Shown one piece after another: positions 27,118-38,052 of a stretch of 64,000 nt of DNA. Below the pieces are notes generated by a model. It had not been told where the DNA came from. It saw only the letters and a program-made list of their open reading frames with translations, and made no database searches. A program made the translations under genes and the position numbers. Every line of letters starts with the position of its first letter. Position 1 is the stretch's first letter. Source of the stretch: Linnemannia schmuckeri (lineage: Eukaryota > Mortierellomycota > Mortierellomycetes > Mortierellales > Mortierellaceae); assembly GCA_029449235.1 (NCBI GenBank), contig JANATG010000002.1:2790001-2854000 (forward strand), written 5' to 3'.

Positions 27118-29871
27118 ATGATGAACCTGAAAGCAACAACTATGCTGGGCAACTTCACCCGCCAGGGTGTCTCCCGCCAGTTCTTGCCCCTCACAAACTC
27201 AAAGACTACCGTCCTCAACATCTCACAGCGCACTGTCGCTCAAGGAAGCAATGCCCCCGCAAACCCCGTCCGCTCCTTCTCGTCCTCTCAAGGCAACTGG
27301 GATAATAACAGCAACAACAACCACCACATCACAGGTGCGCACCAATTCCAGTCAACTTCACCCTTCACCTCTAGTCAACTCGGATACCACCTCAACTCTC
27401 CTACCCAGCGATTCCAGGGCCCCTTGACCGCTAGTCTCAACTTTAGAAAGGAGATTAAGGACGCCAACCCGGCTAGCACCACCGCCTCTGCAACTAGGTC
27501 GACCGCTCCCAAATACAATGAGTTATCCAAGAGTGCCTGGGATGCAGTCAGCAGTCATGATGCTCACGCAGTGTTCCCTTACCTCCAAGAGATGCGCCAC
27601 GAAGGCTTTTACGCCGACTCTGCACTCTCGTCCAAGATTGTCGCCCAGTTTCTGGATATGGACAGTCCTAAGGATGCCGAGCGGGCTCTGTCGATGCTTG
27701 TTGACTGCCATCGTAGCCAGGGTAGGACGCTGTCGGCTGCCCAAATCAACACGTACACCTCCCTCGCCAAAGACATTGCCGACCACAGCAGTGATTTCGC
27801 CCAGGCTCTCTCTCTCGCAAAGTTGCTCGACAGGTAAAAAATGAGCTGCGCATAAATTGGTCTTAGACGTGGAGTAACATATCATACGATCCATACAAAT
27901 GGAGCAATCCGGAAGTGTACACGTCTATTCCGATTATCATAAACATTAACACTCTGCTACTTATGCATATTTAGCCATGGATTGTCAGCCCCTTCAGGAT
28001 TCGCAGATGGAGCTCTTCGTACATATCGCCAACTCAAGGTGACCTCGGGTCTGGATGCTGTCAGGACAATGGTGTCACCCGCCGACGTCGAGACTTTGCT
28101 CTCGCTCCAGTCCTCGCTCACCCGTACAAGCACTCGCTACAAGCACTTGATTGAGATTCTTTTGGACGCCAAGGAGATGAATATCTTCCCCAGCCAAGAG
28201 TCCTGCTCCCGAGTCTCTCTCTCTTTCATGAAGTTGAACGATTACACCGGTCAGCTTGCTTGGGACACTGCCGTTCAGGAGATCTACCCTGGCTACAAGC
28301 CAACGGTCCCATCGGATTTGGAGCAGGAGATGTCGGCTGTTGGATCGGCTACTTCAGGATCATCGACCACTCGCAACAGCAGCAACAACAAGGCAACCGG
28401 CAGAACATCCAACCCCAGCGCTCAGGTTTTGCTCCGCAACGGCGACCCTTCTGAGGCCATTATCAGGGCCTGCCGCTTTGGATATGCTGCAGTGGCAATC
28501 GAAGGCATTCAAAAAATGACCGCTGAGAACCAGTTGCCCACAGCCCAGGCGATTGCCGACACCATCCAGGTCTGCGCCAAGCGCGAGAAGGAACGCACCA
28601 CAGACTATCAACAGCTTTTTGACCTTGCCCACCAGTCTCTCGACGCCATCGCGGATCCCGTTCACAAGCGTGCAGCAGAGTACGAGGTCTATAACGCCAT
28701 GCTCGTCGCCAACGCCACCCTCGGCAACATGACCCAAGCCAAGCAGAACTACGATGCCATCGTTAAACTCGGCCAGTTCCCCGATGCTACCGGATACGCC
28801 ACCCTCTTGTTGGCCACGACCACCTCTGGTGCCGTCGACGAGGCCCATGACGCCCTTAAGATTCTAGACGAGGTTAAGCGCCACGGCATCAAGCCTAACA
28901 TCTTTTTCTACAACGTCGTCATCGGGAAGCTCTCCAAGGGCCGCAAGATCGAACGCGTCCTGGAGGTCTACGAGGACATGATGCACCAAAAGATCCGCCC
29001 CAACGCCATTACCTACGGTACCCTTATCAGTGCTTGCACCCGAGTTGGTTCTGAAGAGATGGCAAAGTCGCTCTTTAAGGAGATGGTCCGCTCGCCTAAC
29101 TACCAGCCCCGTCATGGACCCCACAACGCCATGATCCAATTCTATGTCCGCCAGAAAAAGGACCGCAGTCAAGCCTTGTCCTATTATGAAGACATGCTCC
29201 AGCGTCGTCTCACCCCTACTGAGCACACTTACACCCTCCTCATCGAAGCTTTTGCCTGCATCCAGCCCTACGACATGACTGAGGCTCACCGCCTAATTCA
29301 GTCCCTGAAGCGTGGACCTGTCCGCGCCTCGGAAGCCCACTATGGCGCCTTGATTCACGCCTACGGTGTCGAGCACGGTGACGTGGGCACCGCCGAGTCT
29401 GTCTTCCAGTCTATGCGCGCCTCTGGCATCATTCCCAAGGGTCCCGCATACCAGTCCCTGATCGAATCCCTGATCGCTAATAATCAGGTTTCCCGTGCTG
29501 TCCAAATCCGTAACGACCTTCTCCAGTCCGGTCAGCCCTCCAGCGCTTATATTGAGAACACCCTCATCAAGGGCCACGGTCAAGAGGGTAAGATTGAGGC
29601 AGCCGAGGCTATCTTTGACGCCATGCTTGACCCTCACGGCTCCGCCCCATCGACTCTCTCTCCCAAATCCAAGGCAATTGTGAAGGAACCCTCGACTTAC
29701 CAGAGCATGGTCAGCGCCTACCTCGAGAACGGCATGGTCCACAAGGCCTACGAGACCCTGGCCAAGATGAGAGGCCAGCACTACCCTGATCTCGTTGTCA
29801 AGCCTGTCGAGGAGGCCATCCATACCGCTGAGGCTAAGTCTGATGGCCTGCTTACCTCCGCCACTGCGTAA
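27118..29871 (+). CDS. Mitochondrial pentatricopeptide-repeat (PPR) protein (870 aa)
   Basis: Helical-repeat RNA-binding protein, probably for expression of mitochondrial transcripts. Exons 27118-27833 and 27975-29871; the phase-2 intron (GTAAAA..TTTAG) gives LLDSHGLSAPSG. The N-terminus is basic/Ser-rich without acidic residues for about 35 residues, as in matrix presequences, followed by an Asn/Ser/His-rich linker. From about 28690 consecutive 35-residue helix pairs are clear: VYNAMLVANATLGNMTQAKQ, FFYNVVIGKLSKGRK, ITYGTLISACTRVGSEEMA, HNAMIQFYVRQKK, HTYTLLIEAFA, HYGALIHAYGVEHG, AYQSLIESLIANNQ. The KPNIFFYN and RPNAITYG starts are classical P-type repeats. No DYW, SMR or other catalytic domain. 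Two ATGs (27118, 27121) are adjacent. RNA target unknown. Confidence 0.92.
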
Positions 29872-30073
29872 ATTCTGTTCATTCTTGTAGATATAGGCAT
29901 AGCTTCCACCTTTTTGCATCATTCCATGTACTTTTAATTTGGACGATAAAGGCTGTATCCTTTATTCACAAAAATCAAAATAATAGCGAAGGGAGAATCT
30001 GATCTGAAAAGGAGACATCATCCTACTGTTCTGACAGCAAATGTATCTCAATTGCTCTGCCATGGATAGTTAT

Positions 30074-31599
30074 TTAGTAAGCGGGAGGGGTATCCTTCTT
30101 GTCGACGACAACGACTTTTTTGTCAATAACCTCGCCGTTCTGGGAAGTAATGATGGTCTGGGTGGTCTGGGGAGGGCCACCGTTGGACGAGGTGCGAGTG
30201 GTCGTGGTGGTGGTAATGGTGCGGGTGGAGCTGTTTTGATGAGGAAGACCAGGATGTTGCTCCTGAGACTTTGTAACAGTCGTCTGAGTCTGCGACTGGC
30301 CGCCGCTGTGGACCTGGGCTTGAGGGTCATGGCTGTGGGGAGCATGGACAACAGCACCACCAGAAGAAGGAGGTGAGCCAGCATGTCCCTGCTGGGCAAC
30401 GGCGAGGTACGAGCGACGGTCGACGCTGTTCTGGCTACCATAGTTGATCCGACGGTGGGTTCTTGGGTCCTCGCGGTTGGTGTAAATAATCCACCAGGCA
30501 TATGCAATCCCAGGGACATGTCCGAGGAGGGTCAGACCCAAACTGAATGATAAGCACGTAACAAGCGGGGAGAATAATGCACATGAGTTGAAAGGGAGAG
30601 TTATTAGATGGATGAGCACGATCAATACCAGATAGTGACAGCAACAGGGAGGAGGGACGGACAATGCCCGGCGTGGATTGTATTTCTTGCCTACACATTC
30701 ACGCGTGTGAGAGAATCGCTTTATTTCCCTGCTGCTTATCCAACAAGAACATCAACAAAAAACAAACAAACAAGAAAACTCCCAATTGGTTGCACAAAAA
30801 GACCCAGGCCTTTGTGGAGCGTCTGTTGAGTGAACACATACACAGTGTTTTCGGCGCAGATTGCCAAGAAGAGAGAAAAGAAAAGAAAAATAATCGAGGA
30901 GGTGAGGGTGGAAAAAAATTATGCATCTTCTCCAGTCCCGCAATGCAAAGCAAACAACAACAACCAACAACAAGGCAACAAAACAAACACACTCGCCTCC
31001 ACACACGCACACACACGAGAAACGCAATCAAAAGAGGCGCGATACAGTAACAAAAAAAAAGAGAGAGATAGTAGTGAAGAAAGTACGAAAGCGGATGATT
31101 GCTCTTTACCTGATTAAAAATTCACACCCGCATCCTTGCTTGAACAGAACTACACGAGAAAAGAAACGCAGTGTTAGAACAGGAAGTTCATGACTGCGTG
31201 TGTGGAGTCGTTCTTTCACTGCTTATTGGCATTCTGCGTTGGTTTTTTGACGCGTTGCAGTAAAGCGATGGGTGGTCACAAGAATGTTTTCGGCGTGCTG
31301 GCTGGAAGAGCGCCGCGTCCTTTCATGCGCCAGAGGGTGCCGTTGAACGGCAGGAGTCTTCCAGAGGTAAACATCGAACCTACTTACCAGCCTAGAAGAA
31401 GTGTCATTCCCGGCATATTAAAAGCGGAGTCAAAAGAGAGGGTGAAGGAGAGCGGGAGAAAATATATAGTTAGAAAACACTACACCAAAATATACTAGAA
31501 AATATGTCTGCAGCAAATCCTTCGCAGAGGACTCACCAGAGGAGGCAGGAAGAAGCCAATGACAAAGAGGGTAATGTCTGAGCCGGTGAAGTGAACCAT
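30074..31599 (-). CDS. Pmp3/SNA-family membrane protein with C-terminal PPAY (191 aa)
   Basis: Small two-helix membrane protein of the Pmp3/YqaE family with a long soluble tail, as in yeast Sna3/Sna4. Exons (minus) 31599-31533, 31149-31110, 30542-30074. The domain reads HFTGSDITLFVIGFFLPPL, then V-I-LFKQGCGC, then LGLTLLGHVPGIAYAWWIIY. The first junction needs the weak donor GTCCTC (31532); the better-looking GTGAGT 4 nt upstream (31536) shifts frame and meets a stop after 11 codons. The tail is Gln/Ser/Thr/His-rich (TITTTTTTRTSS) and the protein ends KKDTPPAY. PPxY motifs in yeast Sna3 and Sna4 recruit the Rsp5 ubiquitin ligase for sorting into the vacuole, so a similar sorting role is inferred. 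CT-rich leader lies upstream of ATG 31599. Confidence 0.85.
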
Positions 31600-32173
31600 G
31601 GTTGTGTGAGCGTGAACGTGAGCGGTGAGGGAGGAGTGGAGAAGGGGTGAGGGTAAGAGTGAAGGAGAAGAGGAATGAACAAATAAAAAAAAAAGGAATG
31701 GGTTGAGCGTAGAGTTTGAATTGAACCCTAGAAAAGGGGAAAAGGAAAAGGTAAAAGGGAGAACGACAAGGAAAAGAGGAACGGTCGAAGCGTTGTGCTC
31801 TTGATTGATCACATGATCTTCAGGCACCATCTCTCACTCTCTCCCTGTCGTCCTTTGCCGTGGGAAAGACAACCAGCGGCTTGCTTACCATGCATTCCTC
31901 CTCCCACTGCTAATCATTTGATGTTGTTGCTGTTGTTGCCCTGTTGTTTGTTTCGCCTGCTGTGTGGCCGTGGTAATGCTTTCTTGCTCTCGCCATTGGT
32001 TTTCTTGGTCTGCTTATCACATTACGTTGAATCCCCACTTCTTTGCTCTGCTCTAACACTGCGGCACAATGCCCACTGTGCAGTGCTTGCTGAACTGGAC
32101 GCTCCATTCCTGCAACTCTACCCATACTCGACCCCTGTCCACTCTACAAACAACCAAAAAAAAAAATGTTTAT
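31600..32173. promoter_or_regulatory. Upstream region of the SNA-type gene
   Basis: 574 bp between the SNA-type ATG and the stop of the IQ-motif gene (same strand). Read on the minus strand it is CT-rich over the last 150 bp before the ATG. No gene seen. Confidence 0.55.
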
Positions 32174-34548
32174 TTAAAGTTTTTTTAAGGCGTCTGTTTT
32201 TTCTAATGGCATCACCAACCGGTCACTCGACCCCTGCCGCCCCGGCTCGTTGCCATCACCATCAACTTCCGCCTCCAAGATTCCTGTAGAGACCTTGACG
32301 CCCTCCAGCGAAATCCCCATCGCCTCCAAGTTGCTCAATAGTCGATCAAAGTGCCTCTGCCCCGGTCGATAGTGTCCAGACTTTGGGTTAATCTTGATCA
32401 GCTTGCCTTGGTTGACAATGATCCCTCCCGCAGCACAGACTGTTCCACCGCCCAGAAAACTCGAGTGGTGAAACTGTCCCTTGACCTTCTGTGCAATATA
32501 GAGTACACCCTGAGGATCGGTCACATAGATGAACTTAGACTTGTTGCGGATCCGCTTCTTCTCCAGTCGTGTCTCCTCGTCATCATGTTCGTTGGCGTCC
32601 GGAAGGATTTGCGAGACATCGACGTCGTCATCAGCCGTGACCGACGTTGGAAGTGTATGGACAAGTTGGCCCGACTGCTTGTAATAGAAAAGTCCATCCA
32701 CGACCTTGACAGCGTATTGGGCGCGCTCGTGCTCCTGAAGGTAATGGACACGCTGCTCATCGAGTCGCGCCCGAGGTCTCTCCTCAATGTCGACCTCCTT
32801 GCCATCACCCTTGTCCAACCAATAGAAAAAGTTTTGTGAAGTATCCTGTGCCAACCAGTGCTCGTGGTAGACCTAAAAAGATATAAATGGCGAAATATGA
32901 GCGGCTGGTGTGAGCAATCACTCTATTTTGGATCATTGCTATCGCAATAGCCCAGCTAACACCCCGTTCTTCTTCCAACAGCCCCGTTTGTGCCTATGAA
33001 CGTGAGCATGACGAAGGGCGCATAAAACGATGCAGCCTGGCGTACCTTGAGATTAGAACCGTAGCGGTGTTTCTTGTCGGACATCTCGAGCCAGTGTTCA
33101 GTGAGCTACCAGATCAAGAAATAAGGAACAAAAATGACCCAGACCCCATTAATACGCCTTATTCCTCGCCTCGGATAATAGCTCTTGTACGGTAGAAGCG
33201 CCAAGATAAACAGTCTGGTGGGATAGGAAGCAGCCTTACCAATACCAGTGCCTCTTCGGTCGATACGCCAACGCTTCCCTAATGTGTACATTACAATCCA
33301 GTCGTTTTTACAAGTTATTAGCACTAATGTTCCATGTAGAAGTAAGGTATGGTTGCTGTGTTTCTAGTCCTCAGCCGGCCGTTGAGATATTACAATGTTC
33401 GTGGCGGTTGTGGAGGTTGAAGGTCCATTTTTATCGTTCGTAGAGGTGCAATTAGTGCTTGCGTTGTGGACAGGGACACAGTTCATTGTGGAGAGTAAAT
33501 GGACGACAGAAGAGTACAGTAGAGAAAACAGGCAAGTGGCAAGGAACAAGTATTCATACATCCATGCCCATGCCCATGTATATCTATGCCCGTGTCCCTG
33601 TGTAATTTCAAATGCATGAGTTGCCATTGTCGATATCATCATTGTTCTTGTTCTAGTTGCTGCTGTTACCTTGCCGAGTCGTGAGCCAAGGAATTCTGCT
33701 CGCCTCCATGCCCAGCGTGTCCTACTATCATTGGGTGTGCAAGGTGATAGCGGAGACGAAGACTGATTCGGATCTTCGGGGCCCTGGTTTGACCCCTTCT
33801 GCGCCTGATGATCGATGGCGTCGCGTTTGTGGATGAGCTCAATGCGACTGTGATCGATCAAATAGCGCCACTTCTACATACGTAAAATATACATTTCGCA
33901 AATGGGTGAATATAATGGCGAGGGTGAGGGTTTGATTGAGTTCATGCCTGTACTGACGCAACTGACAACTTTTTTTTAGCACTTTCTTCAAGGAGCACCG
34001 CATACTGACGATCCCGGATAATCATTTTTTTTTCGTGCGCGTTCCTCAGTGATCTTGTCCCGCTCCATCTGTCCGTCTTTGCATACCTGGGAGGCTGTCA
34101 ATGCTGACCCATAGAGGTCTCGTCGTGCTCTGCGAAGATGAAAAGAGAGGAGAGAAGAGTGATGATGGGTTGATGGATGGGGTGAGAACCCATTTTTTTG
34201 TGCAACCGGCATCACCAGAGCAACGATACTACAAAACAAAATCCCTTACTGGTATCCTCGGTACACAGACTGGATGACAGTGGCCGCCTTTTTCTCCTTC
34301 TCGGAGATTGACTCTGCAAATACACAGGGCTTGTTCTCGGTCGTCAATGTCACAATTGGCTCCATGAATTTGCTATACTCTGTATAATGCTCGCTCTTGT
34401 CCCGGTTGTGGTGATGGCAGAGGTTGATGTCGTTGTTGTCTGAAGCTGGCTGGGAACTCCTAGGACTGTGAGCAAGAGTCTGCGGAGGTTCTGCTTTCGA
34501 AGGGGTTTCTCCTTGGACTGGAGGGGCGATGGGGACTGTGGACATCAT
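32174..34548 (-). CDS. IQ-motif protein related to plant IQM family (447 aa)
   Basis: Putative calmodulin-binding protein. Six exons (minus): 34548-34250, 34129-34087, 33873-33670, 33278-33240, 33105-33046, 32872-32174, all GT..AG and in phase. Exons 1-2 create an IQ motif AATVIQSVYRGYQARRDL (IQ at 92-93; pattern IQxxxRGxxxR). The 13-codon exon 4 completes SRLGKGSVGVSTEEALVL, followed by LTEHWLEMSDKKHRYGSNLK, FFYWLDKGDGKEVD, YAVKVVDGLFYYKQSGQLVH, GQFHHSSFLGGG and KSGHYRPGQRHFDRLLSNLE. This order matches the plant IQM layout (HWLE..RYG..FFYWLD..HSSFL..SGHY). The N-terminus is Pro/Ser/Asn-rich, the C-terminus acidic. Two start ATGs (34548, 34545) are adjacent. Biological role unknown; calmodulin binding is inference from the IQ motif. 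Confidence 0.87.
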
Positions 34549-35713
34549 CCCGTAAAAGGGTTATTCGAATGAGGGAAGGAGTTTCTGTTGGCAAAGAAAT
34601 TATTTAAGAAGAGGGAAGGAAGGAAAGTAAAGGATGGAATGAGCGAGAAAGAAATAGAAAAAGAAAGGGGGGAGAGGGAAGGGAACGAGGTAGAGAGCGA
34701 GAGAGAAAGGGAAAGGGGGGGAGAGCGAGAAAAAAGGCAGCCTTGCCATTTCTGCAGGAGCGTCGACTTGTCCAAAGACCTCTCCTCTTAGGCAGGACAG
34801 GGCAGAAAAGGAGGAGTGGCGAGTGACCTTGGCTTTTGTCGAATGGACCCGTTCTTTTTTTTTGAATTCTACGGGACAGAGCCTGGAGGATGAATGAAGA
34901 AAGCGGGACACCAGCGAGGGTCTGATCCTGGCCAACAATCAGAATGAAAAAGGAAGGCTATACATGCAGACATAGCCACGCTGGTGTACAATGGATCACT
35001 GCCGCTAGTAGTCTACTTTTGTGGATACAGTAACCGACTAGGCAAGACTACAAAATGACTCGTTTGTTTTGTCGGACTGAAAAGGAAAATGGGACCCAGA
35101 CGATGAGTAATGAGCTGAGTTGTTGCTCAGGGTGATAAGTTCCCCCTCTCAGTCGTGGCGAACTCACGAGTGTAACAGTGCTACTTCACTCTCACGCACC
35201 TCGAATGCTATTTGCTTCCAATATCTATTTATTTAAGTTACCAATCGTCGTGCAGTTGATGCAAACACTAAGTTATCAATGACTCGGTGGAATGCATCTT
35301 GTTCAAATAGAAGGAGTGGCAAGTACTGAACCCCATGTAAGTGACGACTGGCCCTGAAGTCTACAGACGTTGACTCATGACCGACATTATTTTCTTCCCT
35401 GCCTTCTTTTTTTTCTGTGGTTCAAAAAAGATTCACTTTCTCCGATACAGGATAGATAACAACCATCATATTTAATCCTTCTCTTCTTCTTTCTCTTTTC
35501 CTCTCTTTATCACCTTCCTCTCCCACCCACTCAAACTCCTCATCCTTACCTACCAGCGCACTTGATCCTTCAAGTTCTCTTCTCCGTTCTCGCCTTACTT
35601 AAACCAGTTTAACCCACCCCAAACTCTGTCTCTAATCACGCACACACCACCGGAACTACTCCCACTCCAAACCAACCCGTTGATCTCCCTTCCAAACCCA
35701 TACGAAAACAACA
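34549..35713. promoter_or_regulatory. Divergent promoter region, IQ-motif gene and aspartokinase
   Basis: 1.16 kb between divergent starts. The IQM side (34560-34760) is GA-rich on the plus strand, i.e. a CT-rich leader for the minus-strand gene. The right part (35480-35700) is the CT/CA-rich leader of the aspartokinase. Two TGACTCG half-matches (35054 and 35280) and one perfect TGACTCA (35371) are present. No gene seen. Confidence 0.6.
35371..35377. promoter_or_regulatory. TGACTCA, Gcn4/CPC1-type site
   Basis: Perfect palindromic bZIP site 343 bp upstream of the aspartokinase ATG. In fungi Gcn4/CPC1 binds TGASTCA and induces amino-acid biosynthesis genes; yeast HOM3 is such a target. Binding here is inference. 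Confidence 0.5.
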
Positions 35714-38052
35714 ATGACTGCATCTCCCCTTAGACGTTCATTGCCTCCTCACATGGTCATCGAGACCAACGGAAGTTCATACCATAACGGAGATCACTTT
35801 GGCGCCCAAAAGCCATGGCTCGTCCAAAAGTTTGGTGGCACCAGCATCGGAAAATTCATTGAAACTATCACAGGCACCATCGTCCAGTAAGTCCCTCTTT
35901 TTAGAGCAAAAAAGTCATCTTTTATTCCTAGTATCAAGTTGAGGAAGCACTTCTTGTTTTCGCGTCACCTATGCCACACGACATGCTAACTCGTAGTACC
36001 ATGTTTGCATCGTTGTAGATCTTATCTCCCCACAAATCGTGTTGTCGTTGTCTGCTCAGCAAGAAGCAGCGAGAGCAAATCTCTCGGAACCACAAACAGG
36101 TATGAAATAATATGCCTTTCTTCAATTCAGACCAATGCTCCGCTCTGCATCATCACAAATGACTTAGCATCTTGTTATCATATGTAACTACCACATTGCT
36201 AAAGTAAAAAGGAAGAAATACGTGTGGGATTAACGTTCGATTTCCTTTCTTTTGCTTATAGATTGCTCAAGGCGGCTGCGTCCGCATTGGTACCTGGATC
36301 CATCGAGTTTATCGAGACAGTACAGGAGATCCGCCTGGACCACCTCGATGCGTGCAAGAAGCACATTTCCGACGCTGATATCTTGAAGCGTGTGCAGGAC
36401 GAGATCAACCAGGACTGCGATCGCCTCAAGGCGTTCTTGGAGGCAGCTCAGGTACAACATATGCATCACCTTCCTTTGCTTTGTATTGGCATGTGTCGAT
36501 GCGGAACAAAAGAGTAATTGAAAAGCATGCTAACCATTACCACAATAGATCATTGAAGAGATTTCTCCAAGATCTAAAGATATCATTATGGCAGTAGGCG
36601 AAAAACTGTCGTGTAGAATCGTCGCTGCCCTACTCGAGGACCGCGGCGTTGAGACGCAATTTGTTAGTTTGGAGAATGTGATCGAAGCCGTCTTTGATGT
36701 CAACTGTCTCGACCAAAACTTTTACGACTACCTTTCTCGCGCCTTTGCTGCTGCTGTCTCCAAATGTGGTCATCGTGTTCCTGTTGTCACTGGTAAGCTA
36801 AAAGAAGACAATATGTTGACGGGGTGAATTGCAGGGAAGGAGGCGTACGAATGTGGGCAGCTTGGGAGGACAAAACGACAAGGATAGAAGGAAGAGACCA
36901 AACGGAACCAAGTGCAGAACGTAAAAGGAGGAAGGATGTGGGCAATAAGACGTCCAGGATGAAAGGGAGAAAAGCAAATGAGAGCAAGTGTTGCACAGAG
37001 GGGAGGATACTAATCTAGGCAACCACAGGACGCCAGAATGAAAGAAGAAACCAAATCATAATTTTCGATCCTGAAAATTCCGATCTTTCAAGGACAGCCT
37101 TATTTATTAACACCTTCTTCCATTGCTCCGTCACATAGGCTTTTTTGGTTCGGTGCCCGGCAGTTTATTGACAAGCATCGGTCGTGGCTACACCGATTTG
37201 GCCGCGGCCTTGATCGCCGTCGGATTAGACGCAGAGGAGCTCCAAGTGTGGAAGGAGGTCGACGGTATTTTCACCGCAGATCCCCGCAAGGTGAAGGATG
37301 CAAGGCTGCTCAACATCATCACACCAGAAGAGGCCTCCGAGTTGACGTATTATGGCTCAGAGGTCATCCATCCTTTTACCATGGAACAGGTCATCCGTGC
37401 CCAGATCCCCATCCGCATCAAGAACGTGATGAACCCCCAGGGTTCGGGCACCATCATCTTCCCAGACCAGCCCTCTGGCGTGTGCACACCCAATGGAAGG
37501 AATACACCCCCGCCTTCGTCCAAGGTGTTACTTGAAAATGGCTATCAACTAGATCTTTCGCGGCGGCATCCCACCGCTGTGACCATCAAGGACAACGTGT
37601 GGGTACTCAACATCCACTCCAACCGCAAGTCCGTCTCGCATGGCTTTTTTGCACAGATCTTTGGTACCCTGGATCGGTATGGGATCGCGGTTGATCTTAT
37701 TTCGACATCGGAAGTCCATATCTCAATGGCCCTTGGCGCCAATGTCATTGAGGCCGAGATGGAGAAGGCCATGGAGTCATTGCGGTCGATTGGTACTGTC
37801 GACGTCATGAAGGACATGGCCATTCTCTCGCTTGTTGGCAAACAGATGAAGAACATGGTCGGTATCTCTGGCCGCATGTTCTCGACGCTTGCCAAAGCTG
37901 GGATCAACATTGAGATGATCTCGCAGGGTGCCTCGGAGATTAACATCTCTTGCGTTATCCTCGAAAGGCAGGCCATCCAAGCGATGAATGTCATCCACGG
38001 TGAGCTCTTGAGCAATGTTGGCAAGCTGGCCGAGACATCCTCCGATCTTTGA
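35714..38052 (+). CDS. HOM3: Aspartokinase, Hom3 type (533 aa)
   Basis: Phosphorylates L-aspartate, first step to threonine, methionine and isoleucine. Exons 35714-35886, 36019-36099, 36262-36451, 36549-36792, 37139-38052; all junctions in phase. Amino-acid-kinase core: VQKFGGTSIGKF (39-46 KFGGTSIG), VVVVCSARSS, SCRIVAALLEDRGVETQFV, then IGRGYTDLAAALIAVGLDAEELQVWKEVDGIFTADPR with the substrate-binding TD and the acidic WKEVDG loop, and EEASELTYYGSEVIHPFTMEQ. Two regulatory ACT repeats follow (VLNIHSNRKSVSHGFFAQIF and MKNMVGISGRMFSTLAKAG..GASEINISCV), the expected place for threonine feedback. Length is close to yeast Hom3. The short open frame in intron 4 (36824-37018) is not coding. A Gcn4-type site lies upstream. 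Confidence 0.96.

Noticed and set aside
26603..27121. 172-codon open frame upstream of the PPR gene
   Set aside because: Composition is Ser/Phe/Leu from the CT-rich leader; it ends at the PPR start and has no domain.
29293..29922. Long antisense frames across the PPR gene (also antisense to the ammonium and nucleoside transporters)
   Set aside because: Shadows caused by codon bias of the real genes on the other strand.
36824..37018. 64-codon frame in the aspartokinase gene
   Set aside because: Lies inside intron 4, which has good splice sites and restores the kinase motif when removed.
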